Part shown: positions 34,898-43,657 of the stretch, piece by piece
How the letters are laid out: each line of letters opens with the position of its first letter
Numbering within the stretch: position 1 is the stretch's first letter
Assembly: GCA_019637395.1 (NCBI GenBank)
Contig: JAHBVR010000024.1
Span: forward strand, 68,826 to 132,825
DNA from: Vulcanimicrobiota bacterium
Lineage (GTDB): Bacteria; Vulcanimicrobiota; Xenobia; Xenobiales; JADMJV01
Reading direction: 5' to 3'
DNA: 64,000 nt
Notes under the pieces: generated by a model
What the model was told of the DNA's origin: nothing
Databases searched by the model: none
Seen by the model: the letters and a program-made list of their open reading frames with translations, nothing else
Program-made: the position numbers and the translations under genes

Positions 34898-35815
34898 GAC
34901 TTGCCGGCTTGGTGGCAAAAATTATCGCTGGCTGGTAAGTCTCACGGTGGGGGCGGCGACTTGCCGGTCTGGTGGCAAGAATTACCGCTGGCTGGTAAGT
35001 CTCACCGCCGGCTGGCAAGTCTCACCCCGGGGGCGCCGACTTGCCGGCTTGGTGGCAAGAATTACCGCCGGCTGGTAAGTCTCACCGCGGGGCGGTGACT
35101 TGCCGGCTTGGTGGTAAAAATTACCGCTGGCTGGTATGTCTCACCGCGGGGCGGTGACTTGCCGGCTTGGTGGCAACAATTACCGCCGGTTGGCAAGTCT
35201 CACGGCGGAGGGAGCCCGACTTGTCGGCTTGGTAGTAAAAATTACCACCGGCTGGCAAGTCCCGCGGCGGAGGGAGCCCGACTTGTCGGCTTGGTGGTAA
35301 AAATTACCGCTGGCTGGTATGTCTCACCGCGGGGGCGCCGACTTGCCGGCTTGGTGGCAACAATTGCCGCCGGCTGGCAAGTCCCGAGGCGGGCGCGCCC
35401 ACTTGCCGGCTTGGTGGCAACAATTACCGCCGGCTGGTAAGTCTCACGGCGGAGGGAGCCCGACTTGTCGGCTTGGTGGTAACAATTACCGCCGGCTGGC
35501 AAGTCCCGAGGCGGGGAGCCCACTTGCCAGCTTGGTGGCAAAAATTACCGCTGGCTGGTAAGTCTCACGGTGGGGGCGGCGACTTGCCGGTCTGGTGGCA
35601 AGAATTACCGCCGGTTGGCAAGTCTCACGGCGGAGGGAGCCGACTTGCCGGCTTGGTGCAAGAACTACCGCCGGCTGGTAAGTCCCCGAGGCGGGGGCGC
35701 CGACTTGCCGGCTTGGTGGCAAGAATTACTGCCGGCTGGTAAGTCTCACGGCGGAGGGAGCCCGACTTGTCGGCTTGGTGGCAACAATTACCGCCGGCTG
35801 GTAAGTCCCGGAGTA
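34898..35815. repeat. Structured ~60-bp repeat array II (about 15 copies), non-coding
   Basis: The gap upstream of the AAA gene (34783-35874) is filled by about 15 units of 58-62 bp, plus one 18-bp partial copy near 35010. Each unit has TTGCC-ggcttggt-GGCAA, linker CAA/AAA/GAA, TTACC-gccggct-GGTAA, then a GC-rich spacer (for example TCACCGC-GGG-GCGGTGA, a perfect stem in two copies). One copy near 35363 changes both arms of the second stem (TTGCC/GGCAA). Four others keep TTACC opposite GGCAA, an A-C mismatch. The flanks 34783-34897 and 35816-35874 hold nothing I recognise. Open frames through the array are not considered genes. Confidence 0.9.
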
Positions 35816-35874
35816 GCTGGAAATTGAGCTGGAGTCCTGTTCTGGACGGCGAGCAGGTGAAGGAAGCCGGTTTC

Positions 35875-36354
35875 CTATTCCTGGGAGGAAGAGTCCTGGC
35901 TGCCGGGCCAAGCGTAGTTTTCTCGTGATTGCGGCAGGTCGCCCCAATATTCGCGCGCCAGCATGTAGCCGCAGCAGTTGGGAGCGCCGCAGGCACAGGG
36001 GAAGCGTTCGTATTCGCTGAGATCGTAGCCGTAGTTGAAGCTGAGCTCTTCGCCGGCTTGCAGGTCGCGGTCAGCCACGATCCAGATTTGGCCGCCGCTG
36101 AGTTCGACGCGGCAGTTAGGACTGCAACTGTGATTGAGGTAGCGAGCCGTGTTCTCTAGAGCTGCTCCGTCGATGTCGTGGGCGTAGTCGAGGTGGAAGA
36201 TGTAATTATTGCCGGCCAGGCGGCGGCGGGCGCTCTCTTCTTTGCTGATGTGCTCGCCGCGATATTGCAGAATGCGCGTGCCGCCGGGAATCGGTTGCGC
36301 GGCGAAGAGTCCTTCCCCGGCCCAGCCAGAAGGCCCGATCCGTACCAGGCTCAA
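35875..36354 (-). CDS. SET-domain protein methyltransferase with post-SET motif
   Basis: A 159-residue protein lysine methyltransferase of eukaryotic type, using S-adenosylmethionine. GWAGEGLFAA near the start, NHSCSPNC (Asn74-His75) and EELSFNYGYD give the SET core. CACGAPNCCG (Cys120, Cys122, Cys127) is a post-SET zinc motif. The start is taken as TTG 36354, overlapping the stop of the upstream small ORF as TTGA; longer frames upstream look non-coding in this phase. Bacterial targets are unknown; ribosomal or DNA-associated proteins are possible. Confidence 0.8.
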   Translation of the reverse strand: MSLVRIGPSGWAGEGLFAAQPIPGGTRILQYRGEHISKEESARRRLAGNNYIFHLDYAHDIDGAALENTARYLNHSCSPNCRVELSGGQIWIVADRDLQAGEELSFNYGYDLSEYERFPCACGAPNCCGYMLAREYWGDLPQSRENYAWPGSQDSSSQE

Positions 36355-36476
36355 GAGTCGAACAACTGCATGAACTTTTCCACCACCTGCTTCTGGCCGC
36401 TCTGGTCGAGAGTATCCGCGTCGGGTTTCGTCGAAGTGCGGGTGAAATAGCGCACTCCATCCCCTTCCATCACCAT
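36351..36476 (-). CDS. Small ORF upstream of and coupled to the SET gene
   Basis: A 41-residue frame starting MVMEGDGVRYFTRT and ending VEKFMQLFDS. It looks protein-like: acidic, with an amphipathic C-terminal helix. Its stop overlaps the TTG start of the SET gene by four bases, an arrangement repeated elsewhere in this window. In-frame sequence continues upstream to a stop 34 bases earlier (KGADEPPFL), so it could instead be the tail of a broken longer gene. No clear ribosome binding site is seen. Confidence 0.4.
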   Translation of the reverse strand: MVMEGDGVRYFTRTSTKPDADTLDQSGQKQVVEKFMQLFDS

Positions 36477-36574
36477 CAGGAATGGAGGTTCGTCGGCGCC
36501 TTTGAACGCCGGGCGTCACTAAGCATCCAGGGGGATTCCCAACCGGTGCGGGGGTGATCCTGCTGTCCGAGATT

Positions 36575-37009
36575 TTACAGTCCCATCAGAGCGCGGGCCG
36601 CCAGGCCCAGCGGCAACCCGACCAGGATTCCGCCCCCGGCGCCCCAACTCCCTTCCGCGGCGGCTGCGACCCTGGCCTGACCCTTCTCGCCCATTGCGGG
36701 GTTGGCCAGTAGCACTCCGGTCGCTACCAATGGGAGCGCCACGATTCCCGCGAGTCCCCCCTTGGCCAGGCAGGCCGCCATCTGGGGTCCGGCCAGGCCG
36801 GCCGCCACGCCCGTCGCGAATCCGCTGAAGATGCCCACCCGGGTGGCCAAAGGCCATGGCCGCGAGGTCGAAACTTGCGTTTCGCGATGGACCGGAGCGA
36901 CGGCCCCCAGGACCAGGGAGTCCACCTGTTCCCGAGGAGTCGTGGGCGGTGCCGCCGGTTTGTGTGAGGCGAATTGGGTTCGAAAGATCTGGCTGTGCGC
37001 GATTTTCAA
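36575..37009 (-). CDS. Small Ala/Gly-rich hydrophobic protein
   Basis: A 144-residue protein. The first ~50 residues are polar and Pro-rich. Residues ~55-144 are Ala/Gly/Leu-rich with two or three membrane-compatible helices (IFSGFATGVAAGLAGP and others). The TTG start at 37009 is well supported by GGAGG six bases upstream. Gly-zipper-like stretches suggest membrane insertion. No family was recognised. Confidence 0.6.
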   Translation of the reverse strand: MKIAHSQIFRTQFASHKPAAPPTTPREQVDSLVLGAVAPVHRETQVSTSRPWPLATRVGIFSGFATGVAAGLAGPQMAACLAKGGLAGIVALPLVATGVLLANPAMGEKGQARVAAAAEGSWGAGGGILVGLPLGLAARALMGL

Positions 37010-37072
37010 GGGAAACCTCCAGCAGTTTCTGCTCTCAGGTTAGCGCGACCCGCTTAGACCAGACTTAGAAGC

Positions 37073-37510
37073 TCAAGGCTTTTCGGCGAATTTGCGAGCG
37101 CTCCAGGCGGCGTCGGGTTGCAGTCCACGCGCCAGGCAGAACCTGCGCAGATCCTCGAAGCGTTTGCCCACGTCGAAGGCCAGCCGGAAGCGGAGTTTGC
37201 GAAGGCAGACGGGACATAGGAAAAAGCTGCGCGAGTCGAGTTCGTCCAGGTGGTTAACTCCGTTCATCAAGCAGTTGTAGTCGAGGTAATGGGCCATTCC
37301 AAAGAGGTGGGCCACCAGCCTGCAACTGCGCCGCAGGCGCAATTTTCCCAATCAGCCGGTCGGGAATGACCCACGCCCTGGTCGAGACGAGCCAGGCCAA
37401 AACGTAACTCCAGTCGTCTTGTGGGTAGAGGTCGGTGCTCGGGCAGGTCTAATAGCATACGCTCCCACAGATCGGAGGCCAACAACCGATACTTCTTGAC
37501 GAAGAAATCA
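37073..37510 (-). pseudogene. Archaemetzincin (AMZ-type metallopeptidase) remnant
   Basis: The 37073-37351 frame encodes MNGVNHLDELDSRS and CPVCLRKLRF, closely matching the C-terminus of archaemetzincins (in human AMZ2, roughly QGSNHLEEAD and CPICLHKL). Upstream fragments in other frames also fit: TDLYPQDDWSYVLAW (about 37393-37437) resembles the family's DLYP...WNFVFGQA, and RLLASDLWERMLLDLP lies near 37455-37500. At least two frameshifts separate them, one at GGGAAAA near 37345. The HExxHxxGxxH site has decayed to RLVAHLFGMAH, losing the first His and the catalytic Glu. The 37510-37839 stretch has no clear gene. Confidence 0.75.
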
Positions 37511-37839
37511 GGGTGGCCTTTGCCGGTTTGAGTGCCGGCAACACCTCACAATAAGCCCGGGTCGACTCCAGTTGCCCTCCCATAGCAGATAGCTCGGGTC
37601 TGGGTGACCCCGGCGAACCGGGCGAAGGACTGGCCTGGTTGATGGGCCCCAGCTGCTCGAACCCCGCTCCGAGCAATAGCGGCGTTCGGCGGGCGGAAAC
37701 CTCGGCTAGAGGCACTTCCGGGGTCGGCCCGGCCTCTGTGGCGCGCAGCCGTAGAACAGAAGCAACCATGGCAAACGGTATCTCATTCGCCCGACTTGGC
37801 ATCGGGAACCCCATCCCTTTTTCGGCCGTTCCTCTTGGT

Positions 37840-38532
37840 ATGAAGAAAAGCTTGATCCTGTTGCTGTTGGCTACCTGTCCGCTGCTGGCCGCGCCTTACC
37901 GCAAGCCGAGCGCCCAGCAGGCGCGCGCCGTGTCTCTGGGGCAGGGCTTGAACGGGGCCGACCTGGAGCGCATCAAAGTGGGTAACCAGGCCGGTATCCT
38001 CAAGGTGTTGGGAAAGGACGGCCATTCGGTGGCTTTTCTCAAGGGAGCCGATAGTTGGAATGGGGGAGGCATCGATGGGCGCGAGTGGGCGCCGGTCAAG
38101 CCGGAAGAGCGCGAGGCCATTCTACGGGCGCTGGAAATCAAGGACCCGGTCGACCTTTCCTACCAGTTGATTCTCAAGTATGAAAAGCTCTCACGCGTAC
38201 CCGCGTTGGCTTTGATCGGAGTGCTGCAAGAACCACACTCCCACGAATTCTTGAGAAAACGGCTGCAGCCGTCCGAGGATCAGGTGGCTCGCCGTCAGGC
38301 CGTGCTGGCTCTGGCCATCAGTCCCAAGATCGAGCCCGAGGACGTCACCGCCGTTCTCAACCTGTTGAAGCGCGATCACAACGCCTGGAACACCTTCGGT
38401 GTGGTACAGTTCTTTGAAATGCATCAGGCGCAACTGTCCAAAGACTCCACTTTGAAGGAGCGGGTGCTGGCCACCAATAGCCCGCACGCCGCCCAGATCG
38501 TGAGCCTGCTTCAGTCGCCCGAAAGTAGGTGA
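37840..38532 (+). CDS. Secreted hypothetical protein, possibly HEAT-like
   Basis: A 230-residue protein with a clear signal peptide (MKKSLILLLLATCPLLAA). The mature part is mostly helical, with paired helices (ALALIGVLQEPHSHEFL, ARRQAVLALAI) that look like two or three degenerate HEAT-type repeats. The ATG at 37840 is chosen for the signal peptide; the open frame upstream overlaps the antisense pseudogene area. It lies 27 bases upstream of the STM4015-type gene but is probably not part of that system. Confidence 0.65.
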   Translation: MKKSLILLLLATCPLLAAPYRKPSAQQARAVSLGQGLNGADLERIKVGNQAGILKVLGKDGHSVAFLKGADSWNGGGIDGREWAPVKPEEREAILRALEIKDPVDLSYQLILKYEKLSRVPALALIGVLQEPHSHEFLRKRLQPSEDQVARRQAVLALAISPKIEPEDVTAVLNLLKRDHNAWNTFGVVQFFEMHQAQLSKDSTLKERVLATNSPHAAQIVSLLQSPESR

Positions 38533-38559
38533 ACTTACTCCGGGCTCAAAGAAGGCCGG

Positions 38560-39732
38560 ATGAGACGCGAACTGATCTATATGGACGCCAAGTCCAGCAA
38601 ATTCTGGAACATCCAGCTCGCAGGCAGTTCCCATACCGTTACTTACGGACGCATCGGATCGGCCGGCCAGAGCGCGACCAAGAACTTCGCCAGTGAAGAG
38701 CTGGCCCGCAAAGACGCCGAGAAGTTGATCAAGGAGAAGCTAGGTAAAGGCTACGTCGAGGCGGCCGCCGAGACTCCCCAGGCCGGCCAGTTGCTGGCAG
38801 TGGCCTTTCCCAGCGTCATCCACAAAGACGAGATTCAGCGCAATGTGGGAACCTTCGTGGGTCAGCGGGTGGTCGACTACGACCCCGAGAAACCGGCCCG
38901 CAGCGATGTGGCCTACCGTTTCCGCAGCGACTACGAAAACGATGCCCTGCTCGAGAACCTGGAGCATTTTGCCCAAACCGAGGCGGCCGCCCAGTGCAGC
39001 GCCCTGGTCATCGGAGCCTGGCAGGGGGACGACAGCGGCACCGATTCCAGCCAGGTGATCGCGGCGCTGGTGGCCCACAAAGCGCGCTTCCCACGCCTGG
39101 TTGCCCTGTATCTGGGGGACATCACTTACGAAGAGAACGAAATGTCCTGGATTCAGCAAAGCGACCTCTCGCCGCTGTTGGAGGCCTACCCGCAACTGCA
39201 GCTGCTGCGTACGCGCGGGGGAGAGGGCCTGGAAATCAGCCGCCCGCGCCACGCCAAGCTGCGCGCCCTGGCCATGGAAACCGGTGGAATGAACGCCGCG
39301 CTGGTACAATCGCTGGGCCGGGCCGAGTTTCCCAACCTGGAGTATCTGGAACTGTGGCTGGGTACCGAGGACTATGGCGGCACGGTGACGACCGAGGATT
39401 TACAGCCGATCTTGGCCGGCACCCTTTTCCCCAAGCTGAAATACCTGGGTCTGCGCAATAGCGATCAAGCCGACGCCATGGCTCAGGCAGTGGTCACGGC
39501 GCCGCTGCTGCAGCAACTGGAAACTCTGGATCTGTCACTGGGCACATTGTCAGACGAAGGTGCTCGCGCTTTGCTGCAAATCAAGGCTCCTTTGAAGCGT
39601 TTGAACCTCCACCACAACTATATCAGTCCTGAACTGGTCCGCCAGTTAAAGGAGCTTCCGCTGAGCCTGGACGCCACCAACCCCTCCGGCATGGAGGCTG
39701 ACGACGAACGGTATGTCGCCGTCGGGGAATAA
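38560..39732 (+). CDS. STM4015-like protein: WGR domain plus leucine-rich repeats
   Basis: A 390-residue protein. Residues ~8-70 form a WGR domain (KFWNIQL, VTYGRIGSAGQ, KDAEKLIKEKLGKGY). Such domains occur in PARPs and bacterial MolR-type proteins and can bind nucleic acids. Residues ~90-380 match the Salmonella STM4015 family, ending with leucine-rich repeat-like segments (LETLDLSLGTLSDEGARALL). It is the first gene of a six-gene operon with STM4014-4011 homologues. It overlaps the next gene by 20 bases. Its exact role is unknown; it probably recognises a substrate or carrier for the operon's enzymes. Confidence 0.8.
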   Translation: MRRELIYMDAKSSKFWNIQLAGSSHTVTYGRIGSAGQSATKNFASEELARKDAEKLIKEKLGKGYVEAAAETPQAGQLLAVAFPSVIHKDEIQRNVGTFVGQRVVDYDPEKPARSDVAYRFRSDYENDALLENLEHFAQTEAAAQCSALVIGAWQGDDSGTDSSQVIAALVAHKARFPRLVALYLGDITYEENEMSWIQQSDLSPLLEAYPQLQLLRTRGGEGLEISRPRHAKLRALAMETGGMNAALVQSLGRAEFPNLEYLELWLGTEDYGGTVTTEDLQPILAGTLFPKLKYLGLRNSDQADAMAQAVVTAPLLQQLETLDLSLGTLSDEGARALLQIKAPLKRLNLHHNYISPELVRQLKELPLSLDATNPSGMEADDERYVAVGE

Positions 39733-40753
39733 ACGCTTCGGCCTCCTGGGGAATCTCGAAAACCGGCGCGTCCGCGACTATGTCCAGACCTTGAAAGAAC
39801 TCGGCCAGCCCGAGCCGCTTTGCTTTGCCTATACGGACCTGTTGCAAAATCCCCGGCCGCTGCCGGTGGATTGCTTGCGCATTGACTCCCCTGGCGAAAA
39901 CGATCGGGTGGCTCAATTGCTGATCGAACGGGGAGGCGGCCCCGAGAAGGCGGAAATCGGCCACGGGGAAATTGCTTATCTTAGGGAGTATTACGAGGGC
40001 TATCGGCTGTTTTTGCATAGCTTGAAGACTCCGGCCGTGAATGCTCCCGAAGAGATCGCGGTGATGTTCGATAAGTGGGCCTGTCACCAGCGCTTCATCC
40101 GGGCCGGTCTGCCCCGACCGGCCAGTCAACTGGCCACTGTGGAGTTACTACAAGCCCCGCAGGGCCGCTATTTTCTCAAACCTTTGCACGGCTCTTCGGC
40201 CTCGGGGGTGTGCGCCGTGCGCTGGCACGGCCGGCGCCGCCAACTGATCGCGCCTATCGAGATCGAGGGCGGGCGCCTCTACAACACGCTGAGAGTGCGC
40301 ACTTACCGAGAATGCGAAGAAATAGACTTCATCCTGAACCGGTTGCTGCCCCAGGGAATGATGGCCGAGCAGTGGATTCCCAAACTGAGCCTGCCCGGTG
40401 GTTTCACCGACCTGCGCGTGCTGGTGATCGCCGGGAAAGCCCGCCACCGGGTGGTGCGCCAGAGCCGCACTCCCATGACCAACCTGCATTTAGGAAACCG
40501 GCGTGGCCAACCAGAAGAAATCGCCGAGTTCCTGCCGGCCGCCCTGGAACTGGCCGAACGCGCCGCCGCCTGCTTCCCCGGTTGTCTTTACGCGGGGGTG
40601 GACGTGCTGCTCGATCTCAAAGGCCGCCCGCTGATCGGGGAAATCAACGCCTTCGGGGATCTTCTGCCCAACCTGGAACATCAGGGAGAGAGCGCTTATG
40701 CGGCCATCATTCGGCAGGTGCTGGCTCGACCGGCGCAAAGCCGAGCGCTATGA
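39713..40753 (+). CDS. STM4014-like ATP-grasp protein
   Basis: A 346-residue protein with ATP-grasp features. FDKWACHQRFIRAGLPRP marks the entry to the ATP-binding part. RYFLKPLHGSSASGVCAV is the glycine-rich loop, and PLIGEINAFGDLLP near the end is the metal-binding Glu-x-Asn segment. ATP-grasp enzymes join a carboxylate to an amine or thiol through an acyl-phosphate. Position and length match the STM4014 family, which has no known reaction. It ends with an ATGA overlap into the hydrolase gene. Confidence 0.82.
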   Translation: MSPSGNKRFGLLGNLENRRVRDYVQTLKELGQPEPLCFAYTDLLQNPRPLPVDCLRIDSPGENDRVAQLLIERGGGPEKAEIGHGEIAYLREYYEGYRLFLHSLKTPAVNAPEEIAVMFDKWACHQRFIRAGLPRPASQLATVELLQAPQGRYFLKPLHGSSASGVCAVRWHGRRRQLIAPIEIEGGRLYNTLRVRTYRECEEIDFILNRLLPQGMMAEQWIPKLSLPGGFTDLRVLVIAGKARHRVVRQSRTPMTNLHLGNRRGQPEEIAEFLPAALELAERAAACFPGCLYAGVDVLLDLKGRPLIGEINAFGDLLPNLEHQGESAYAAIIRQVLARPAQSRAL

Positions 40754-41514
40754 AGGAATGGGTGGCGCGCCGGGCCGATATTCTCCTGATCACCCTGGAC
40801 ACGCTGCGCTACGACGCGGCCCAAACGGCCTGGCATCAAGGACAGCTTGAGGCTCTGGGCCCGCACCTGGGAGCGCAAGGCTGGGAAGAGCGCCATTCTC
40901 CGGCCAGTTTTACTTATGCCGCCCACCAGGCTTTTTTAGCCGGCTTTCTGCCCACGCCGCTGGGTCCAGGGCCGCACGCGCGCCTTTTCGCCGCCGAATT
41001 TGCCGGCAGTAGCAGCACCACCGAAGACACTTTTACCTTCGAGCAAGCCAGTTTGCCGGAAGCCCTCCAGGCCCGCGGTTATCATACGGTCTGCATCGGC
41101 GGCACCGGATTTTTTAACCAGGCAAACGCGCTCTCGCGAGTCATTCCTTCGCTGTTCGCGGAAAGTCACTGGCGCCCGGAACTGGGCGTCACCGACCCGC
41201 AGTCGCCCCGCCATCAGGTGGCTCAGGCGCTGGCCTGCCGCGACTCCCGGCCCAATTTCACCCTGCTCAACATCTCAGCCATCCATCAGCCCAACCGCTT
41301 TTACACCGGGGCGGACCAGGACGACCTGGCGAGTCACACGGCCGCCCTGCTGGCCGTCGACCAGGCTCTCTTGGAGCTCTTCCGCGTGGAAAGGCCGACT
41401 TTTGTAATCGCCTGTTCCGATCACGGCACCGCATACGGAGAGGACGGCTATCACGGCCACCGCCTGGGTCACCCGGTGGTATGGACCGTGCCCTACGCCC
41501 ATTTCAGTCTGTGA
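40750..41514 (+). CDS. STM4013/SEN3800-family hydrolase (alkaline phosphatase superfamily)
   Basis: A 254-residue protein with the alkaline phosphatase/sulfatase fold. LLITLDTLRYDA near the start supplies the first metal ligand Asp17. A late SDHGTAYGEDGYHGHRLGH stretch gives the Asp-His and His metal ligands. There is no sulfatase formylglycine motif (CxPxR). The fold and the position between STM4014- and STM4012-type genes match STM4013. ATG 40750 overlaps the ATP-grasp stop (ATGA). It may cleave or transfer a phosphate-, phosphonate- or sulfate-type group in the pathway. Confidence 0.8.
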   Translation: MKEWVARRADILLITLDTLRYDAAQTAWHQGQLEALGPHLGAQGWEERHSPASFTYAAHQAFLAGFLPTPLGPGPHARLFAAEFAGSSSTTEDTFTFEQASLPEALQARGYHTVCIGGTGFFNQANALSRVIPSLFAESHWRPELGVTDPQSPRHQVAQALACRDSRPNFTLLNISAIHQPNRFYTGADQDDLASHTAALLAVDQALLELFRVERPTFVIACSDHGTAYGEDGYHGHRLGHPVVWTVPYAHFSL

Positions 41515-42782
41515 ATCTGGCCGACCGCATGCGCGAGGAAAGCTACGACGGCTATACCTACGCCTATCCTCACAAGACCGCCTACCGCCCGCTCGAGCCC
41601 GCTGTGTCGCTGCATGAGGCCTGGCGCGCGGAAGACACCAGCCGGCTCTTTCTCTATGTGCATCTGCCCTTTTGCGAGATGCGCTGCGGCTTTTGCAACC
41701 TATTTACCACCATTCGGCCCGGCCAGGAGCGGGTGGAGGCAACCCTCCAGGCCATTTTACGCCAATCGGAGGTTGTCTCTCGGGCGATCAAACCCGAGAA
41801 AGTGGCCCAGGCCGCCTTCGGGGGCGGCACGCCCAGCTATCTCAGCGAAGAGCAACTGGCCGGTCTTTTCCACCATTTGCAACAACACTGGCCGGTGCAA
41901 TTCACTGAAATCCCGGTATCTTTTGAAACTTCGCCGGGCACGGTCAGGCCGACCAAACTTGCCCTGCTGCGCCAACTCGGGGTGGACCGCCTGAGTCTGG
42001 GCGTGCAGAGTTTTCGCCCCGAGGATCTGGCCGACCTGAAACGCCCGCAGCCGCCCGGGCAAATTGAACAAGCTTGCGAATGGATTCGTCAGGCCGGCTT
42101 TCCGGTCTTCAACATCGACCTGATCTACGGCAACCAATTACAGGACGAGAACGGCTGGGAGCAATCGTTAAGGAAAGCGCTGGAATGGCGACCCGAGGAG
42201 CTTTACCTGTATCCGCTCTATGTGGGCAAGCTGACCAACCTGGACCGGCTGGGCCGGCGTCCCGGCGAGCGGCGCCGGGCTCTTTATCGCTTGGCCCGGG
42301 AATTGCTCCTCAGTCACGGCTACCAGCAAGTCTCCATGCGTCTGTTTCGCTTGCCCGGAGTGCATGTAGATACCGACTACTGCTGCCAGCAGGACGGCAT
42401 GGTGGGACTCGGGCCGGGCGCTCGCTCGTATACGCGGGCGCTGCACTACAGCAGTGAATACGCGGTCGGGCAGCCGGGCGTGCGCGCCATCATCGAGGAT
42501 TTCTGCCGGCGTTCCCCTGAGGAATTTGCCTGGGCCGACTATGGCTTCCGGCTCGACCCTGCCGAGCAGAACCTGCGCCGTCTCTTGAAGACGTTACTGC
42601 GCAACCAGCCGCTCGATTTCGACCCCGGACTGCCTCAACTGGAAGAGCTCGAGCAACTGGGGCTGGCCCAGTCCGATCCCTGGAGACTGACCGAAGAAGG
42701 ATTGGCCTGGAGCGATACCATCGGTCCCTGGCTTTATTCGCCGCCGGTTCAGGAGCGCATGCGGGAATACGAACTGCGATGA
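41511..42782 (+). CDS. STM4012-family radical SAM protein (HemW-like)
   Basis: A 423-residue radical SAM enzyme. Cys55-x3-Cys59-x2-Cys62 (FCEMRCGFC) binds the [4Fe-4S] cluster that cleaves S-adenosylmethionine, and GGGTPSYL binds SAM. GVDRLSLGVQSF and the C-terminal region are like HemW/coproporphyrinogen dehydrogenase. YPHKTAYRPL near the N-terminus is shared with STM4012. GTG 41511 is favoured because it overlaps the previous stop as GTGA; an ATG at 41481 would add 10 residues. Its substrate is unknown; haem biosynthesis is unlikely given the cluster. Confidence 0.88.
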   Translation: MNLADRMREESYDGYTYAYPHKTAYRPLEPAVSLHEAWRAEDTSRLFLYVHLPFCEMRCGFCNLFTTIRPGQERVEATLQAILRQSEVVSRAIKPEKVAQAAFGGGTPSYLSEEQLAGLFHHLQQHWPVQFTEIPVSFETSPGTVRPTKLALLRQLGVDRLSLGVQSFRPEDLADLKRPQPPGQIEQACEWIRQAGFPVFNIDLIYGNQLQDENGWEQSLRKALEWRPEELYLYPLYVGKLTNLDRLGRRPGERRRALYRLARELLLSHGYQQVSMRLFRLPGVHVDTDYCCQQDGMVGLGPGARSYTRALHYSSEYAVGQPGVRAIIEDFCRRSPEEFAWADYGFRLDPAEQNLRRLLKTLLRNQPLDFDPGLPQLEELEQLGLAQSDPWRLTEEGLAWSDTIGPWLYSPPVQERMREYELR

Positions 42783-43657
42783 GATGGGATCTCTACTACC
42801 GCGGCTCGCTTTCCAGTTGCAACTATAGCTGCGGTTACTGTCCCTTCGCCAAGACGCGCAACACCCGCAGCGAACTCGCCCGGGACCGCCGGCAATTGCT
42901 GCGCTTTCAGCACTGGACGGCCCGGCAGACGGCCCGCCTGGGCATTCTCTTTACGCCCTGGGGAGAGGCGTTGGGCCACCGCGCTTACCGGCGAACCTTG
43001 ATTGAACTCTCCCACCAGCCCAACCTCGAGCGGGTGGCCATTCAGACCAACCTGAGCGCGCCTCTCCAGGAGCTGGCCGAAGCTTCGCCCAGGTTGGCCT
43101 TGTGGGCCACCTATCATCCCGGTCAGACCAGCTTGCAGCGATTCGCCGCCCAATGCGCGCGGCTCGACGACTTGAACATTGGCTACAGCGTGGGGATGGT
43201 AGGCCTCAAAGAGCACTTCGCAGATCTGACCCGCCTGCGCCAGTTGCTGCCTCCCGAGCGTTACCTTTGGATCAACGCCTACAAGCGCCGGTCTGACTAC
43301 TATACAGCCGCCGACATCGATTTCTTGAAGAGCATCGATCCGTATTTCAACTACAACCTGCACCGCTATCCCAGCTTCAATACGGCCTGCCAGGCCGGCC
43401 ACCGCAGTTTTGCCGTGGATGGTGAGGGTAACTTGCGCCGCTGTCATTTCGTGGGGGAGGTCCTGGGCAATATCTATGAGTCCGACTTCGCACGGCACTT
43501 AAAACCGCGGTTGTGCCCCAATCAGACCTGCGGTTGCTACATCGGCTACATTCATCGCCCTGTCTTGCAATGGGAGCAGCGATTTGGACCGGGATATTTG
43601 GAACGCATCCCGAAAAGCGGATCCGCAGTGAACCTTCCAGAAGAGAGTTCTCTATGA
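42779..43657 (+). CDS. STM4011-family radical SAM protein with SPASM-like cysteines
   Basis: A 292-residue radical SAM protein. Cys14-x3-Cys18-x2-Cys21 (CNYSCGYC) binds the SAM-cleaving cluster. FTPWGEAL takes the place of the usual SAM-binding glycine motif. C-terminal Cys204, Cys222, Cys246, Cys251 and Cys253 form a SPASM/twitch-like set that may hold a second iron-sulfur cluster. Such twin-cluster enzymes often modify peptides. It starts and ends with ATGA overlaps. Family name and order agree with Salmonella STM4011. The target is unknown. Confidence 0.88.
   Translation: MRWDLYYRGSLSSCNYSCGYCPFAKTRNTRSELARDRRQLLRFQHWTARQTARLGILFTPWGEALGHRAYRRTLIELSHQPNLERVAIQTNLSAPLQELAEASPRLALWATYHPGQTSLQRFAAQCARLDDLNIGYSVGMVGLKEHFADLTRLRQLLPPERYLWINAYKRRSDYYTAADIDFLKSIDPYFNYNLHRYPSFNTACQAGHRSFAVDGEGNLRRCHFVGEVLGNIYESDFARHLKPRLCPNQTCGCYIGYIHRPVLQWEQRFGPGYLERIPKSGSAVNLPEESSL

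Noticed and set aside
26404-35815. The arrays as CRISPR
   Set aside because: Units are contiguous with no unique spacers, imperfect and structured, and there are no cas genes nearby.
34788-35827. Open frames in array II (for example 78-110 residues)
   Set aside because: Several short overlapping frames on both strands follow the repeat but change phase at unit-length changes. No ribosome binding site or conserved start is seen.
40075-40740. Upstream extension of the STM4013-like frame inside the ATP-grasp gene
   Set aside because: The extension is Arg/Ala/Gly-rich shadow sequence. The ATG at 40750 gives an ATGA overlap and a clean domain start.
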